Of a stretch of DNA of 64,000 nt, positions 19,706 through 29,439 are shown piece after piece. How positions within the stretch are numbered: position 1 is the stretch's first letter; every line of letters begins with the position of its first letter. The position numbers were made by a program, and so were the translations under genes. Source of the stretch: an uncultured Flavobacteriaceae bacterium (GTDB lineage: Bacteria; Bacteroidota; Bacteroidia; Flavobacteriales; Flavobacteriaceae); NCBI GenBank assembly GCA_947501625.1, contig CANMWN010000004.1:62001-126000 (forward strand), read 5' to 3'. The notes under the pieces were generated by a model. That model worked only from the letters and a program-made list of their open reading frames with translations. It was not told where the DNA came from and made no database searches.

Positions 19706-20191
19706 CAATTCAACTCTAGGAGTAGTAGGATTAAAGCCAAATTGTTCGTCAGGTATTTCTATTCCTAGTTGCGAAATAATATAACCCAAACTTGCATAAT
19801 GATGAATAGCATGGCTATGCGCCTGAACTAGTAATCCTCCTAAAGTATATTTTTGAACAACCAATCCTTTACCTAAATCATCCTTAACTGTTATCAATTG
19901 ATTTAGATCCATAGATTGAAGTTGAGGCAAATTTGAAATAATTTTATTGAAGTAATTAATGCCTTCTTGAGTATTTAACTCAACAATTTCATTACGTTTT
20001 CTTGCTGACAAATCGACTTCTAAAGCATCTAAACCATCAAAAACACAATCAAAAACATCTAAAATATGTCTCATGTGACGCCCTATACTAGAGTAATAAG
20101 GTGCTACTGAAGTATTACTGTATTGCTCGTCAGTAATAGAATTTAACAATTTGACACCTCTCTTCAAATTTTCTTCAATAGCCTCAATCAT
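19694..20191 (-). CDS. DinB-superfamily protein
   Basis: 165 residues forming a predicted four-helix bundle with the DinB metal-site pattern: GRHMRHILDVFD (His) near residue 38 and HSHAIHHYA near 128. The family includes thiol S-transferases and uncharacterised metal enzymes; the substrate here is unknown. Single gene, convergent and overlapping with the ATP-grasp gene. Confidence 0.8.
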   Translation of the reverse strand: MIEAIEENLKRGVKLLNSITDEQYSNTSVAPYYSSIGRHMRHILDVFDCVFDGLDALEVDLSARKRNEIVELNTQEGINYFNKIISNLPQLQSMDLNQLITVKDDLGKGLVVQKYTLGGLLVQAHSHAIHHYASLGYIISQLGIEIPDEQFGFNPTTPRVELSRT

Positions 20192-20347
20192 AAAAAATAT
20201 ATTTCTCTGCGGTTTAAGTCGTAAATATAAAAATAAATTACAGCAAATTCAATCAAGTTATAAGGATAAAAATTAACTTTTATAAAACATTGATTTACAT
20301 AAGTTTAAATCCACAAAACATCATGTTAAATATTCATGAGTTTTCTT

Positions 20348-20363
20348 TTGGCACGCTATTTGA
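20348..20363 (+). promoter_or_regulatory. Candidate sigma-54 (-24/-12) promoter
   Basis: TTGGCACG-N4-TTGA, compared with consensus TTGGCACR-N4-TTGC. All of the -24 element matches and the GG-to-G spacing is exact; only the final C of the -12 element is A. The predicted start is near 20374, 55 bases before the ATG at 20429. No TAnnTTTG alternative is seen in 20192-20428. The window also encodes an NtrC-type activator (42200-43363). Confidence 0.55.
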
Positions 20364-20428
20364 AAATTTAACTCAAAAGCGGAAGTCGAAAAGCTAATAG
20401 AGTAGACATAACCCAAAACCATACAATT

Positions 20429-21115
20429 ATGAGAAAAGGGATACTTTTATTATTAACAATGCTATTGATGGTTTCAACTGTTGAAGCCAAAAACGGCGAA
20501 CGATCAAACTTCAGAAAGGGTTATATGAGCGTTTATGATGCTGAGCCTATCAAATTTAAAGAGCGAGGTATTAAGTTTTATATTTTCCTAGATGGTCAAT
20601 TTGACTTTAATACGCATCCAAATCGATATAAAGATACCGATTTTGCTTATCGAACTTCTAGACGCAACTCAAGAGTAACATCACACAGAGGTGTAAGAAT
20701 TGAAAGAGATTATAGAGGAAGAATTAGAAGAATTGGAAATGTTTTTATCAACTATAATAGATACGGAAAAGTTTCAAGAATTGGAAAAGTTTTTATCAAA
20801 TACAATCGAAGACATGTTTCTAAAGTTGGAAACTTAAAAGTTCTTTACAATTATTGGGGAGATGTGAGATATGTAGGAAAAGTTAAAAGAAAATTCAATG
20901 ATTTCTATTGGGATTCTTGGAATACTTGGGAGTATGATTACAATGATGATTTTTTCTTTAGGAGAAACTTTAGAGACAACTACGAATCATTTGATGAAGA
21001 TGATAACTTTCTATACTATCGTTCAAAAAAATCTAAAAAAGGTAAAAAAGGAACAATTGTAAAAAGAAAGAAGCACAATAAAGATTCTAAAAAACGTAGA
21101 AGTGCTAGTCAATAA
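20429..21115 (+). CDS. Exported basic repeat protein of unknown function
   Basis: 228 residues with a signal peptide (cleavage after VEA near residue 20). The central part (101-148) carries three imperfect repeats of the form (R/K)(I/V)GNVxIxYNRxGxV, Tyr/Arg-rich and probably beta-stranded. A Trp/Tyr/Asp-rich stretch (158-195) follows, then a Lys/Arg-rich tail (195-228). Such a basic tail could bind nucleic acid, LPS or wall polymer. Single gene behind a candidate sigma-54 promoter. No known family is recognised with confidence. Confidence 0.7.
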   Translation: MRKGILLLLTMLLMVSTVEAKNGERSNFRKGYMSVYDAEPIKFKERGIKFYIFLDGQFDFNTHPNRYKDTDFAYRTSRRNSRVTSHRGVRIERDYRGRIRRIGNVFINYNRYGKVSRIGKVFIKYNRRHVSKVGNLKVLYNYWGDVRYVGKVKRKFNDFYWDSWNTWEYDYNDDFFFRRNFRDNYESFDEDDNFLYYRSKKSKKGKKGTIVKRKKHNKDSKKRRSASQ

Positions 21116-21121
21116 ATTCAA

Positions 21122-21152
21122 AAAAAAGCCTAACAAATTGTTAGGCTTTTTT
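21122..21152. terminator. Bidirectional terminator overlapping a stop codon
   Basis: AAAAAAGCCTAACAA (21122-21136) pairs with TTGTTAGGCTTTTTT (21138-21152). The right arm contains the TAA stop (minus strand) of the flippase gene at 21141-21143. Confidence 0.85.
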
Positions 21153-22604
21153 ATTGATATATTTATTTAATAGTGCATTTATATCTTCTGAGAGTTTTAA
21201 CTTCACAATCAGAAATAAATAAATAGCCGTTATCAAAATACTTTTTATAATAATATTTAAAAATGCGTTTTCTAGAATATTTACATAATTAAACACAAAA
21301 TATAGTAACACAACCAAAAACAAAACAACAACGGAATGCTTAGTGTAAGGTTGCATATCAAACTTCTTCTTGATGTACCAAATTTTAATAGTGTTAAAAA
21401 TTAATATGGTTATTAAAGTTGCCATTGCTGCACCATCAATTCCAAATTTTTGAATAAGAAACTTATTCAAAACAATTACTGTAGCAGCCATAGCCAATGA
21501 AAAATAGAAGAACATTCTATAATATTTGGAATTCGTTAAAATCGCACCATTGATACCTAAAGACAATTTATACAACTCGGAAAACGAAATCATTAAAACT
21601 ATTAAAACACCGACTGCATATTGCGGCTTATCAATAATTTTATACATATCCACTATATTTAAATTTATCAAAAGAAACAACAAACCTCCAACAATTAAAA
21701 GATTAATAGAACTTTGCTTATACAAATCTTTCATCCCTTTTAAATTATTGGTATTCAAATATTCTGCAGTTATAGGATGTGTAATTTGTTGCATGGCTCT
21801 ATTTGGAATAGCAACTACTGATGCAATATAAATTCCAACTGAATAATAAGCAACCTCAGCAATTTGTTCCATTTGAGGTATCATAAATTTATCAATCTCC
21901 AATAATAATGTTGCTGCCGAACCAGCCATAATGATATACATAGAATACCTCAAAATCTCTTTTAAATTTTTAGGTTTTGTGAGCGTGAATTTTGGGAAGT
22001 AAATCTTGAATGCATACAACATCATAATGAACATCCTCAAAAAATAGGCTATTGTAATTCCGTAGATAAATTGAGATGGTGTAATTAACTCGAAAAAAAC
22101 TGCAATTAATAAAACTGTAGCACAAGCACGTGCAAATATTTCTCTCACAAAATTCCCAAAAACAGAATTCAATTGTACTTTAGTCCAAGCATAAAAAACT
22201 TCAAAATAACCCATAAATACTGCACACAAGAAAATAAGGTAAGTGTATTCTTTAATAAGTGTATTTTCTTTAGAAATCCAATTGGAAATAAATTCGTAAG
22301 TATACATACCAACAAATCCTAAAGGAACAATAACCAATAATGGTAAAATCAGTGACCAAGACAACAAACTATCTTTCTCGCTTTTTTCTTTATAAGACGA
22401 AAAATATTTTATTACTGAATGCTGCATTCCAAAGATGGTTAATGGCAATAAAATATTAGCAGTAGAGAGAATAAAAGTTATCAATCCATGATAATCATCT
22501 TGCAAAAAATGAGTATATAAAAACAACACGTTTATCCCTCCTATTGCAAAGCCTAAGATTAAAATTAGTGTATTTTTAAAAGATTGATTTAATACAATTC
22601 CCAT
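21141..22604 (-). CDS. Polysaccharide/lipid-linked oligosaccharide flippase (Wzx/MATE-like)
   Basis: 487 residues with about 12-14 hydrophobic helices. The N-terminus (FKNTLILILGFAIGGINVLFLYTHFL) and the later GIDGAAMATLITILIFN segment fit the polysaccharide-exporter branch of the MOP superfamily. It would flip lipid-linked glycan units across the inner membrane. It is last of a seven-gene run starting at 29306 and directly abuts the glycosyltransferase gene. Confidence 0.88.
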   Translation of the reverse strand: MGIVLNQSFKNTLILILGFAIGGINVLFLYTHFLQDDYHGLITFILSTANILLPLTIFGMQHSVIKYFSSYKEKSEKDSLLSWSLILPLLVIVPLGFVGMYTYEFISNWISKENTLIKEYTYLIFLCAVFMGYFEVFYAWTKVQLNSVFGNFVREIFARACATVLLIAVFFELITPSQFIYGITIAYFLRMFIMMLYAFKIYFPKFTLTKPKNLKEILRYSMYIIMAGSAATLLLEIDKFMIPQMEQIAEVAYYSVGIYIASVVAIPNRAMQQITHPITAEYLNTNNLKGMKDLYKQSSINLLIVGGLLFLLINLNIVDMYKIIDKPQYAVGVLIVLMISFSELYKLSLGINGAILTNSKYYRMFFYFSLAMAATVIVLNKFLIQKFGIDGAAMATLITILIFNTIKIWYIKKKFDMQPYTKHSVVVLFLVVLLYFVFNYVNILENAFLNIIIKSILITAIYLFLIVKLKLSEDINALLNKYINKKA

Positions 22605-23863
22605 TACAAACTCTTAATGATATTTGCCAGTTTCTCGGTTAGCGCTTTACGATGATATTGCCCTATATTTTTAGAACTAACTTTCAATTTTCCTGTTTTA
22701 TAATTCTTATAAAACTCTAAAATAGTGGTTTTCAATTTATTTTCATCATCAAAACCAACAACTGCTCCAGTATTAGTTGTTGAAATAATAGGAATTAAGT
22801 CGCTTTTTTCAGGTGCAATTGCCAATATTGGTCTATTGGAAGCGAGATATTCAAAAACTTTGCCAGTTAAGATTCCTTCTGCACAATTCACTTGTGGAAT
22901 TAACAATAATAATACTTGGGATTTTCGCTGAATAGAAATTGCTTCGCCATGTGAAACATACGAAGTAAAAGAAGTAAAATTATCTAAATCAAACTCATGA
23001 ATACTTGCAATTACATCATTAGAAATGTTTCCAACCAAGTTCAACTGAAAATCGTTGCTAAATTCTTCATTTTTTGATAACAATTCACGCAACACTTTCC
23101 ACAAAGCCTTAGGATTACTTTGTGTAGGTAATAAACCAATATGAGCTAACGTAAATTTAGTATCTAATTCAACTTCTGATTTATTAATAACCTCATCATC
23201 ATAACCATTGGTTATCACCTCAACTTTTTTAGAATATTGACTAAAATAATTTTTCAGAGAATTGCTTACTGTAATAACAAAATCGGCAGTGGAAACTATT
23301 TCTTGTTCTAGTTTTTGTAATTTATTTTTAGATTTCTTTGTCAAACGTAAATCATCATTGTAAAATAAATTTGCCATTGGATCACGAAAATCGACTAACC
23401 ATTTGATATTCAGTTTTTGCTTTAATTTCATCCCAATGACGTGCATACTATGAGGCGGACCTGTTGTAATTACCACATCAACTGGATTGTCATTTAAATA
23501 GTTCTCCAGATAATTAACTGATGGTTGTATCCAATATTTACGAGCATCTGGAATAAAATAATTTCCACGAATATATTGTAAAGTCTTTTGAAAAAATGAA
23601 GGTTTTGAACTTACATTAGCCGTAGCAACTTTCTTCTTTTTTAAAAAATTATTTGGCTCAAAAATCGATTGTTTTAATACAGTAATATTCTCAGGAATTT
23701 CATGAATCAAAGAATTATCTACAACTTCATAATTTGGATTATCAACTGTATAAACAATTGGCTCAATCCCAAAACCTTGTAAATACTTCACAAACTTCAA
23801 CCAACGCTGAACACCACTTCCTCCTGCTGGAGGCCAATAATATGTAATGATAAAGGCTTTCAA
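22604..23863 (-). CDS. Glycosyltransferase, GT4-like (GT-B fold)
   Basis: 419 residues. N-terminal donor-side fold opens with YYWPPAGGSGVQRW; DVVITTGPPHSMHVIG and LVDFRDP follow, and the C-terminal nucleotide-sugar site includes EGILTGKVFEYLASNRPILAI. This subgroup is common in surface-glycan clusters. Donor and acceptor sugars are unknown. Overlaps the next upstream GT gene by four bases. Confidence 0.9.
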   Translation of the reverse strand: MKAFIITYYWPPAGGSGVQRWLKFVKYLQGFGIEPIVYTVDNPNYEVVDNSLIHEIPENITVLKQSIFEPNNFLKKKKVATANVSSKPSFFQKTLQYIRGNYFIPDARKYWIQPSVNYLENYLNDNPVDVVITTGPPHSMHVIGMKLKQKLNIKWLVDFRDPMANLFYNDDLRLTKKSKNKLQKLEQEIVSTADFVITVSNSLKNYFSQYSKKVEVITNGYDDEVINKSEVELDTKFTLAHIGLLPTQSNPKALWKVLRELLSKNEEFSNDFQLNLVGNISNDVIASIHEFDLDNFTSFTSYVSHGEAISIQRKSQVLLLLIPQVNCAEGILTGKVFEYLASNRPILAIAPEKSDLIPIISTTNTGAVVGFDDENKLKTTILEFYKNYKTGKLKVSSKNIGQYHRKALTEKLANIIKSL

Positions 23864-25050
23864 CTTTCCAAATCTTTATAAAGTTTTATTAATTCTTCAG
23901 ATGTTTTATCCCAATTAAATTCTTCTTTTATAAAACGCTCTCCATTTTTTCCTAATTCTTTTTGAAGATTTTTATCAGTATATAATTGCAAAATTTTATC
24001 CGCAAAATCTTTAGGATTTTGCTCTTCATGAACCAATCCAGAATTTACGCGTTCAACTAACTTCTTCTGAGCAATTGCATCACTAACCAATAAAGGTTTT
24101 CCAAAACTCATATACTGAAATATTTTATTTGCATATGTTGTGTCATGATGTAAGTTACGATGAAGAGGAGATATTCCAATAGAAGATACCATAATATATG
24201 ACGGAAAAAGTCGCTCATTTTGCCAACCTTGAAAATCAACATACTTTTCTAATTTCAATTCTTTTACTCGTTGCTTTAAAATAACATCTGTTGAATTTTT
24301 ACCAACTATCACTAATTTAATATTTGATATTTTATCTTTCAAAGAAGCTAAAGAATCAATTGCTGTCAACAAACCTCTTCTAATGCCAGTATCGCCTATA
24401 TATAAAATTACAAAATCATTTTTATAATTTTCAAGAATCTCATTACTATACTCTACCTCATTATAAAAAGATTTTCTTACTGTATTAGGAATCACACAAA
24501 CATCTGCTTCATTCTTATTTATTCTACTTAACAATTCATTCTTAGAATCACTAGTAACCACAACAACTTTTGTTGCATTGTCAGAGAATTCTTCCTCTTT
24601 TAATTTCCACTTTTTTGGAGAGATCAACTGCTTACCTGGAAATTTCTGTAAATGAGGATAAAATTGCATTATTTCAGACCTATTTTCATGCAAATCTAAA
24701 ACAATAGGTATATTCAAACTTTTATTTGCTTTAAAAACTGCTTCCGCAATCTGTATATCATGAATATGAATTACTTCAATAGTATTCTCTTTTAAAAAAC
24801 GCTCTATTCTTGGTTTCATTTGCCAAGTATAGAATGGAAAAGTATAGGCCAAAGCAGATAATTTATATTCTAGTTTGTTCGTTTTATACCTACAAACTTT
24901 TATTCCATTTATGTCTTCTTTCTCAAGTTCATCTGAATATTTTAATGAAAATAAAAATACTTCATGCCCTTGATCTATTAAAGCAACAGCCTCGTTTTCC
25001 ACACGTGGATCGGGCGGAAATGAATAATCCAAAATCATTCCAATTCTCAT
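23860..25050 (-). CDS. Glycosyltransferase, GT4 family
   Basis: 396 residues, GT-B fold: MILDYSFPPDPRVENEA at the N-terminus, VIHIHDIQIAEA, LYIGDTGIRRGLLTAID and a C-terminal site with TTYANKIFQYMSFGKPLLVSD. Acts in the same glycan pathway as the neighbouring GT, presumably adding the preceding or following sugar. Four-base overlap with the downstream GT gene indicates coupling. Confidence 0.92.
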   Translation of the reverse strand: MRIGMILDYSFPPDPRVENEAVALIDQGHEVFLFSLKYSDELEKEDINGIKVCRYKTNKLEYKLSALAYTFPFYTWQMKPRIERFLKENTIEVIHIHDIQIAEAVFKANKSLNIPIVLDLHENRSEIMQFYPHLQKFPGKQLISPKKWKLKEEEFSDNATKVVVVTSDSKNELLSRINKNEADVCVIPNTVRKSFYNEVEYSNEILENYKNDFVILYIGDTGIRRGLLTAIDSLASLKDKISNIKLVIVGKNSTDVILKQRVKELKLEKYVDFQGWQNERLFPSYIMVSSIGISPLHRNLHHDTTYANKIFQYMSFGKPLLVSDAIAQKKLVERVNSGLVHEEQNPKDFADKILQLYTDKNLQKELGKNGERFIKEEFNWDKTSEELIKLYKDLES

Positions 25051-25059
25051 AAACTACTT

Positions 25060-25575
25060 TTATCTTTCTGCATAAACCGCATAATATCTTGGAGTGAAAT
25101 TTCTTAAAATTGGTCTAAATCCAATTTTATTAATTGGGCTTGTCCATTTCTCTTGCTTTATGATATTCCAACCAGATTTTTCTAACAACCAATCAAATTG
25201 CCAGTCTTCAAATTCATGATAATGTCTATCCCACATATCGGTATTGCTTCTATATGCTTTTGCAAACCATAAATTTAAAGGTATTGTTGCAATTAATTTC
25301 TTTGATTCTATTTCTCGAAGCACATTAAATGGAGCAATTAAATGTTCAAAAATCTCAAATGCAGTGACAGCATCAACTTGGTATTCTTTTACAATATTTG
25401 GCAAGAGGTCTAAATCTTCTCCATTAGTATTGTGCACCGTATAACCATTTTCTTCCATTATTTCGCTGAAAGGATTTCTAATACCCAAATCTAAAATTGT
25501 AGCAGGAGCAGGTAAAACTTTTTGTAAAAATTTTAAAGTTTCATTGTATCTTTTTGAAGGTAGTTTATCGTACAT
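25060..25575 (-). CDS. SAM-dependent class I methyltransferase
   Basis: 171 residues. The binding loop appears as ILDLGIRNPFSEIMEENGY, followed by AVTAFEIFEHLIAPFNVLREI, typical of small methyltransferases that modify sugars or lipids in glycan clusters. Short for the fold (many are 200-250), but start and end look intact. Nine bases upstream of the GT4 gene; part of the operon. Confidence 0.8.
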   Translation of the reverse strand: MYDKLPSKRYNETLKFLQKVLPAPATILDLGIRNPFSEIMEENGYTVHNTNGEDLDLLPNIVKEYQVDAVTAFEIFEHLIAPFNVLREIESKKLIATIPLNLWFAKAYRSNTDMWDRHYHEFEDWQFDWLLEKSGWNIIKQEKWTSPINKIGFRPILRNFTPRYYAVYAER

Positions 25576-25580
25576 TTAAA

Positions 25581-26579
25581 TTACTTGACAAATTTATACG
25601 AAAACTTCTTTCCTTCATTATTTATAACTTTCACAACATATAATCCCTTTGATAATTCACTAATCTTCATTTTATCATCACCAATATGTTGTTGCATAAT
25701 TTTTTGACCTAGAAAATTATAAACAATTAGTTTTCCATTTAAGTTAACAAAATTTAAACTTTCATCATTTGAACTATAAAATATTTTTTCCATAGTAATT
25801 AAAGGTTCATTAATTGATAAACTATTTTCAAATTGACAAAGACTTTCAATTTCTTCAATTGTTAATTCTCTATTCCACATTCTAAATTCATCAATTTTAC
25901 CTTCAAAATAATAAGGGTCATTATTAGTATCTACATCATTTCTACCAATAGTTCCTGGATTATTAGAATAAAACAAACTAGAACCAGAACCAGAATACGT
26001 CCCACCATCATCAATACATAACAATTCTTCAGAGTTGTATTCATTTAAATAAATTTTCATATCTGTTGGACCTAAATAGATTAATACAACCAAATACCAA
26101 GTATTAACACTTAAATTTGTAGTCCCGACTTTAGTCCTCCTACTACTTGAAGAAGGAGATCCTCCATCACCATAGGCAATTGCTATGTTTGGATTAGCAG
26201 ATGTCAAACTTAAATTAATTCCTGTATTTAAATTTTCTGTAAAATCATTTGTAAATACAAACGTTTTAGTAACATTCAAATCTTCAAAATTAACCCAAAA
26301 AGAAACAGTTATTGGTAATTCGGGTTTAAACTCCTCAAGATTAGGCAGATCAATATATTCATTAACACCATTAAAACTATAAGCCGAATTTGAATTTCCA
26401 AACCTATCTTCAGTCAAAGTTGCATTAGATGTTGTATTAAATTCATTATTACTAGAATCAAGCGTATTTCCATCGAATCTATAATGCACAATTAAATTAT
26501 CATCTAAACTTGCTAATTGGGAGTAAGAAACTATAGAAATTAATATTGTCATTATACTTAAAATTGATGTCTTTTTCAT
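25581..26579 (-). CDS. Secreted LamG-domain protein with T9SS C-terminal sorting signal
   Basis: 332 residues. Signal peptide (cleavage near VSYSQ, residue 21); LamG/concanavalin-like domain about 25-240 (VHYRFDGNTLDSSNN, YSFNGVNEYIDLP, GKIDEFRMWNRELTIEEI); C-terminal type A sorting domain about 255-332 (LNGKLIVYNFLGQKIMQ, LSKGLYVVKVINNEGKK). Exported by the type IX system and probably attached to the surface, where LamG could bind a glycan. Its place inside a glycan operon supports this. Confidence 0.9.
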   Translation of the reverse strand: MKKTSILSIMTILISIVSYSQLASLDDNLIVHYRFDGNTLDSSNNEFNTTSNATLTEDRFGNSNSAYSFNGVNEYIDLPNLEEFKPELPITVSFWVNFEDLNVTKTFVFTNDFTENLNTGINLSLTSANPNIAIAYGDGGSPSSSSRRTKVGTTNLSVNTWYLVVLIYLGPTDMKIYLNEYNSEELLCIDDGGTYSGSGSSLFYSNNPGTIGRNDVDTNNDPYYFEGKIDEFRMWNRELTIEEIESLCQFENSLSINEPLITMEKIFYSSNDESLNFVNLNGKLIVYNFLGQKIMQQHIGDDKMKISELSKGLYVVKVINNEGKKFSYKFVK

Positions 26580-26581
26580 AT

Positions 26582-29008
26582 TTATTTTTTTAAATTATTC
26601 TTCTTTTCAAACCAAAACCAACCTATAGGAATCAACAATAATAACGCATAAGATACTAAAGAAATAGTACTTCCTGTTTTAATAACTTGTGGTTCAAACT
26701 TAAATTCTATAGTGTGTTCTCCTGCTGGAATTTCAACTCCTCTCAAAACATAGTTTACTCGATAAATAGCAGTTTCTTTTCCGTCTATAAATGCTTTCCA
26801 ACCTTTATCGTAATAGATTTCTGAGAAAACAGCAAATTGGTTTGAGTTAGCATTACTATTATAAGTTAATTCATTCGCTTTATAATTTGTTAAACTAATC
26901 GCTGCTAATGAATCAATTTGATAATTTCCTTTCAACTCTGATTTATATTTAGTGTTTACAACTGCAATATTTTTAGTATTTAATGAATCTAACGCCTTGA
27001 TTTCTTCATCAGCATTATTCACAAACTTCAATTCGTTAACAAACCATGCATTTCCATTGGCATTCGAATTGGCTGCCAAGGTTGGTGCTCCTTTTTCATC
27101 AGGAACAATTACATACTTTGTGTTTAGCATATTCAACACTTCTGGATTTCTCTTAGCAATATGAAAATCGTACAGCTCTTGATAACGTCCCATTTTAACA
27201 GCACTATAACCTCCTAAAGATTTATGGAAATATGGTGTTGCTCCATCAGCCAATAAGTTTTTAGTGAAATCCGCTACACGATAATGTCCTTTGTCTTTCA
27301 AAATCTCTTTATCAATAGCCGATTTCTTAAATGGCTTATTCACTTTCCTAGCAGAAGTAAAATTATCATCATTCACATATCTTTTATCTATACCAACCAT
27401 ATCAAACAACAACAATCCAAGAAAAGCAACTAATAAAATATCTCTGTTGATTTTCTGTTTCAAATACAACCAAAGCACACATGCAACTGCCAAGACCAAC
27501 AATAGTGTTCTTAAACTATCGCCGTAAAATAAAGCGTGTCTGTCAGCAGTAACCGCATCTAAATATCCACTTACTTGCTCATCTATTTGAACATCAATTG
27601 GAGTTTCAAAAGAAAATAGTTCACCGCCACCAACTACAAACAGTAGTGCTAAACCTCCAACAATAATTGTTGCCCATTTTAATCCATTTAACTTGCGTTC
27701 TTTTGTTATTTTATCAGAAATTAAAGCATTTAATCCCAATAAGCCTAAAAGAGGAATGCAAATTTGCGCAATTGTTTGAATTGAAGCAACTGCTCTAAAT
27801 TTGGTATATAATGGTACGTAATTGATGAAAAAATCAGTAAGAAAAGAGAAGTGTTTTCCCCAACTTAAAAGTATTGAAAATATCGTAGCTGCAACTAACC
27901 ATTTTTTCCATTTGCCATCTACTAAAAACAACGCCAATACAAACAAGAAAATAAAAATAGCGCCAATATAATATGGAGCAGCAACGATTGGCATTTCACC
28001 CCAATACATAGAAGTTATTTGCATTAAGTAATTCGCATCATCAGGATTTAGACCTTTGTTTACAGCATCTTGTAAAAATGCTCTCAACTGACTATCTTTT
28101 ACTTCTTCATAGCGCGTACCTCCTACAAAACGAGGAATAAACAAACTAAAGGTTTCCCATTTACCATAACTATATTCCGTAATATATTCTGGAGACAATC
28201 CTGAAGTAACTACTTTCTCACTTCCGTCAGGAGTAATTGTTAACTCACTTTTACTTCGTGTACTATAATTCGCATATTCTTTGGTTGCTAATAAATTGGT
28301 AGCATTTGTACCAATGGCAAGAATAACTGCACCCAATAAGATACCAATACTTTTTATAAAATGAGGAATCTCTTTTTCTTTGATAGATTGAATTAATTGT
28401 ACAATACCATAAATCATCACCATAAAAAATAGGTAATAAGTCATTTGGATATGGTTTGCCATTAACTCCAAAGACATCGCTAGTGCCGTTAACAAAAATC
28501 CAAGTAAATACTTTCTCTGAAAAACCAATATAATTCCTGCCATTACTACTGGTATATAAGCAATTGCATGTGCTTTCGCATTATGTCCTGCTGCAAACAA
28601 ACTCATCATATAAGTTGAAAGTCCAAAACCTAACGCGCCAATCACTGCCAGTTTCCAATCAACTTTTAATGTCATCAATAAAATAAAAAATCCTAAAAAA
28701 TAAAGAAATAAATAATCGGCAGGACGTGGCAAAAATCGTAATAAACTATCAAACTTTTTGATAAAGTTATATGGATAATAGGCGCTAACAACATAAGCAG
28801 GCATTCCACCAAACGAAGAATTGGTCCAATAAGGTTCTTCACCATAAGTTGCTCTATGATCAACGATTTCTTTTGACGAACCAATAAATTGAGTGATGTC
28901 TCCTTGTTGTATTTTCTGACCTTTTAATACTGGTGAAAAATAGGTAAGTGAAGCAATTACAAATATTAAAATTGCAACGGCAAAAGGTAAAAGTTTTTTT
29001 ATCTGCAT
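26582..29008 (-). CDS. YfhO family membrane protein
   Basis: 808 residues with 11 or more membrane helices, and two soluble parts: a periplasmic loop around 230-330 and a C-terminal beta domain (about 640-775) ending in EIPAGEHTIEFKFEP. YfhO proteins resemble GT-C glycosyltransferases, and in Gram-positives they take part in glycosylating teichoic acids. Here it may transfer a lipid-linked sugar at the outer face of the inner membrane. Separated by two bases from the LamG gene. Confidence 0.9.
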   Translation of the reverse strand: MQIKKLLPFAVAILIFVIASLTYFSPVLKGQKIQQGDITQFIGSSKEIVDHRATYGEEPYWTNSSFGGMPAYVVSAYYPYNFIKKFDSLLRFLPRPADYLFLYFLGFFILLMTLKVDWKLAVIGALGFGLSTYMMSLFAAGHNAKAHAIAYIPVVMAGIILVFQRKYLLGFLLTALAMSLELMANHIQMTYYLFFMVMIYGIVQLIQSIKEKEIPHFIKSIGILLGAVILAIGTNATNLLATKEYANYSTRSKSELTITPDGSEKVVTSGLSPEYITEYSYGKWETFSLFIPRFVGGTRYEEVKDSQLRAFLQDAVNKGLNPDDANYLMQITSMYWGEMPIVAAPYYIGAIFIFLFVLALFLVDGKWKKWLVAATIFSILLSWGKHFSFLTDFFINYVPLYTKFRAVASIQTIAQICIPLLGLLGLNALISDKITKERKLNGLKWATIIVGGLALLFVVGGGELFSFETPIDVQIDEQVSGYLDAVTADRHALFYGDSLRTLLLVLAVACVLWLYLKQKINRDILLVAFLGLLLFDMVGIDKRYVNDDNFTSARKVNKPFKKSAIDKEILKDKGHYRVADFTKNLLADGATPYFHKSLGGYSAVKMGRYQELYDFHIAKRNPEVLNMLNTKYVIVPDEKGAPTLAANSNANGNAWFVNELKFVNNADEEIKALDSLNTKNIAVVNTKYKSELKGNYQIDSLAAISLTNYKANELTYNSNANSNQFAVFSEIYYDKGWKAFIDGKETAIYRVNYVLRGVEIPAGEHTIEFKFEPQVIKTGSTISLVSYALLLLIPIGWFWFEKKNNLKK

Positions 29009-29033
29009 GTAATTATATTATAAATAAGTTAAA

Positions 29034-29306
29034 TCAATCTACCTCTTCAAAATCAACATATTCACCAACTTCTTTATTTGATTCTTTAGATGATTGTGGT
29101 TTTCTATCAATTACTGTTTCTCCAACTTCATGTTTTTTTGACTGTGATTGTTGCTGTTGTTGATTACGAACACGTTCTTCAAACTTCCCTACAAAACGTT
29201 TAAAAAACATTGGAAATACTATCCTTCCAATGATTTTAAGTGCATAATATACCAACAAAATTATGAGAATGGTTCTTAAAAAACCTTGTACTGATGCTTC
29301 CTGCAT
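29034..29306 (-). CDS. DUF4834 family small membrane protein
   Basis: 90 residues: one membrane helix (about 8-32), a basic stretch and a charged Gln/Ser-rich tail. Matches the flavobacterial DUF4834 pattern in length and architecture (family from memory). First gene of the glycan operon, 25 bases ahead of the yfhO-like gene. Function unknown. Confidence 0.75.
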   Translation of the reverse strand: MQEASVQGFLRTILIILLVYYALKIIGRIVFPMFFKRFVGKFEERVRNQQQQQSQSKKHEVGETVIDRKPQSSKESNKEVGEYVDFEEVD

Positions 29307-29327
29307 AACTCTTTTTAAAATTTAATT

Positions 29328-29335
29328 CAAAAATA
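29328..29335 (-). promoter_or_regulatory. Candidate -7 element of the glycan operon
   Basis: TAttTTTG on the minus strand, 21 bases before the first ATG of the seven-gene run. The -33 partner is not clear. Confidence 0.45.
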
Positions 29336-29439
29336 ACAATTTGAGACCAACTTAAAACGTTTACTAAGTTAAAAATCTTATAATTTACCCAACAATTACT
29401 GTTTTATAATTAGGATTGTTGGAAACTGACTATATAATT

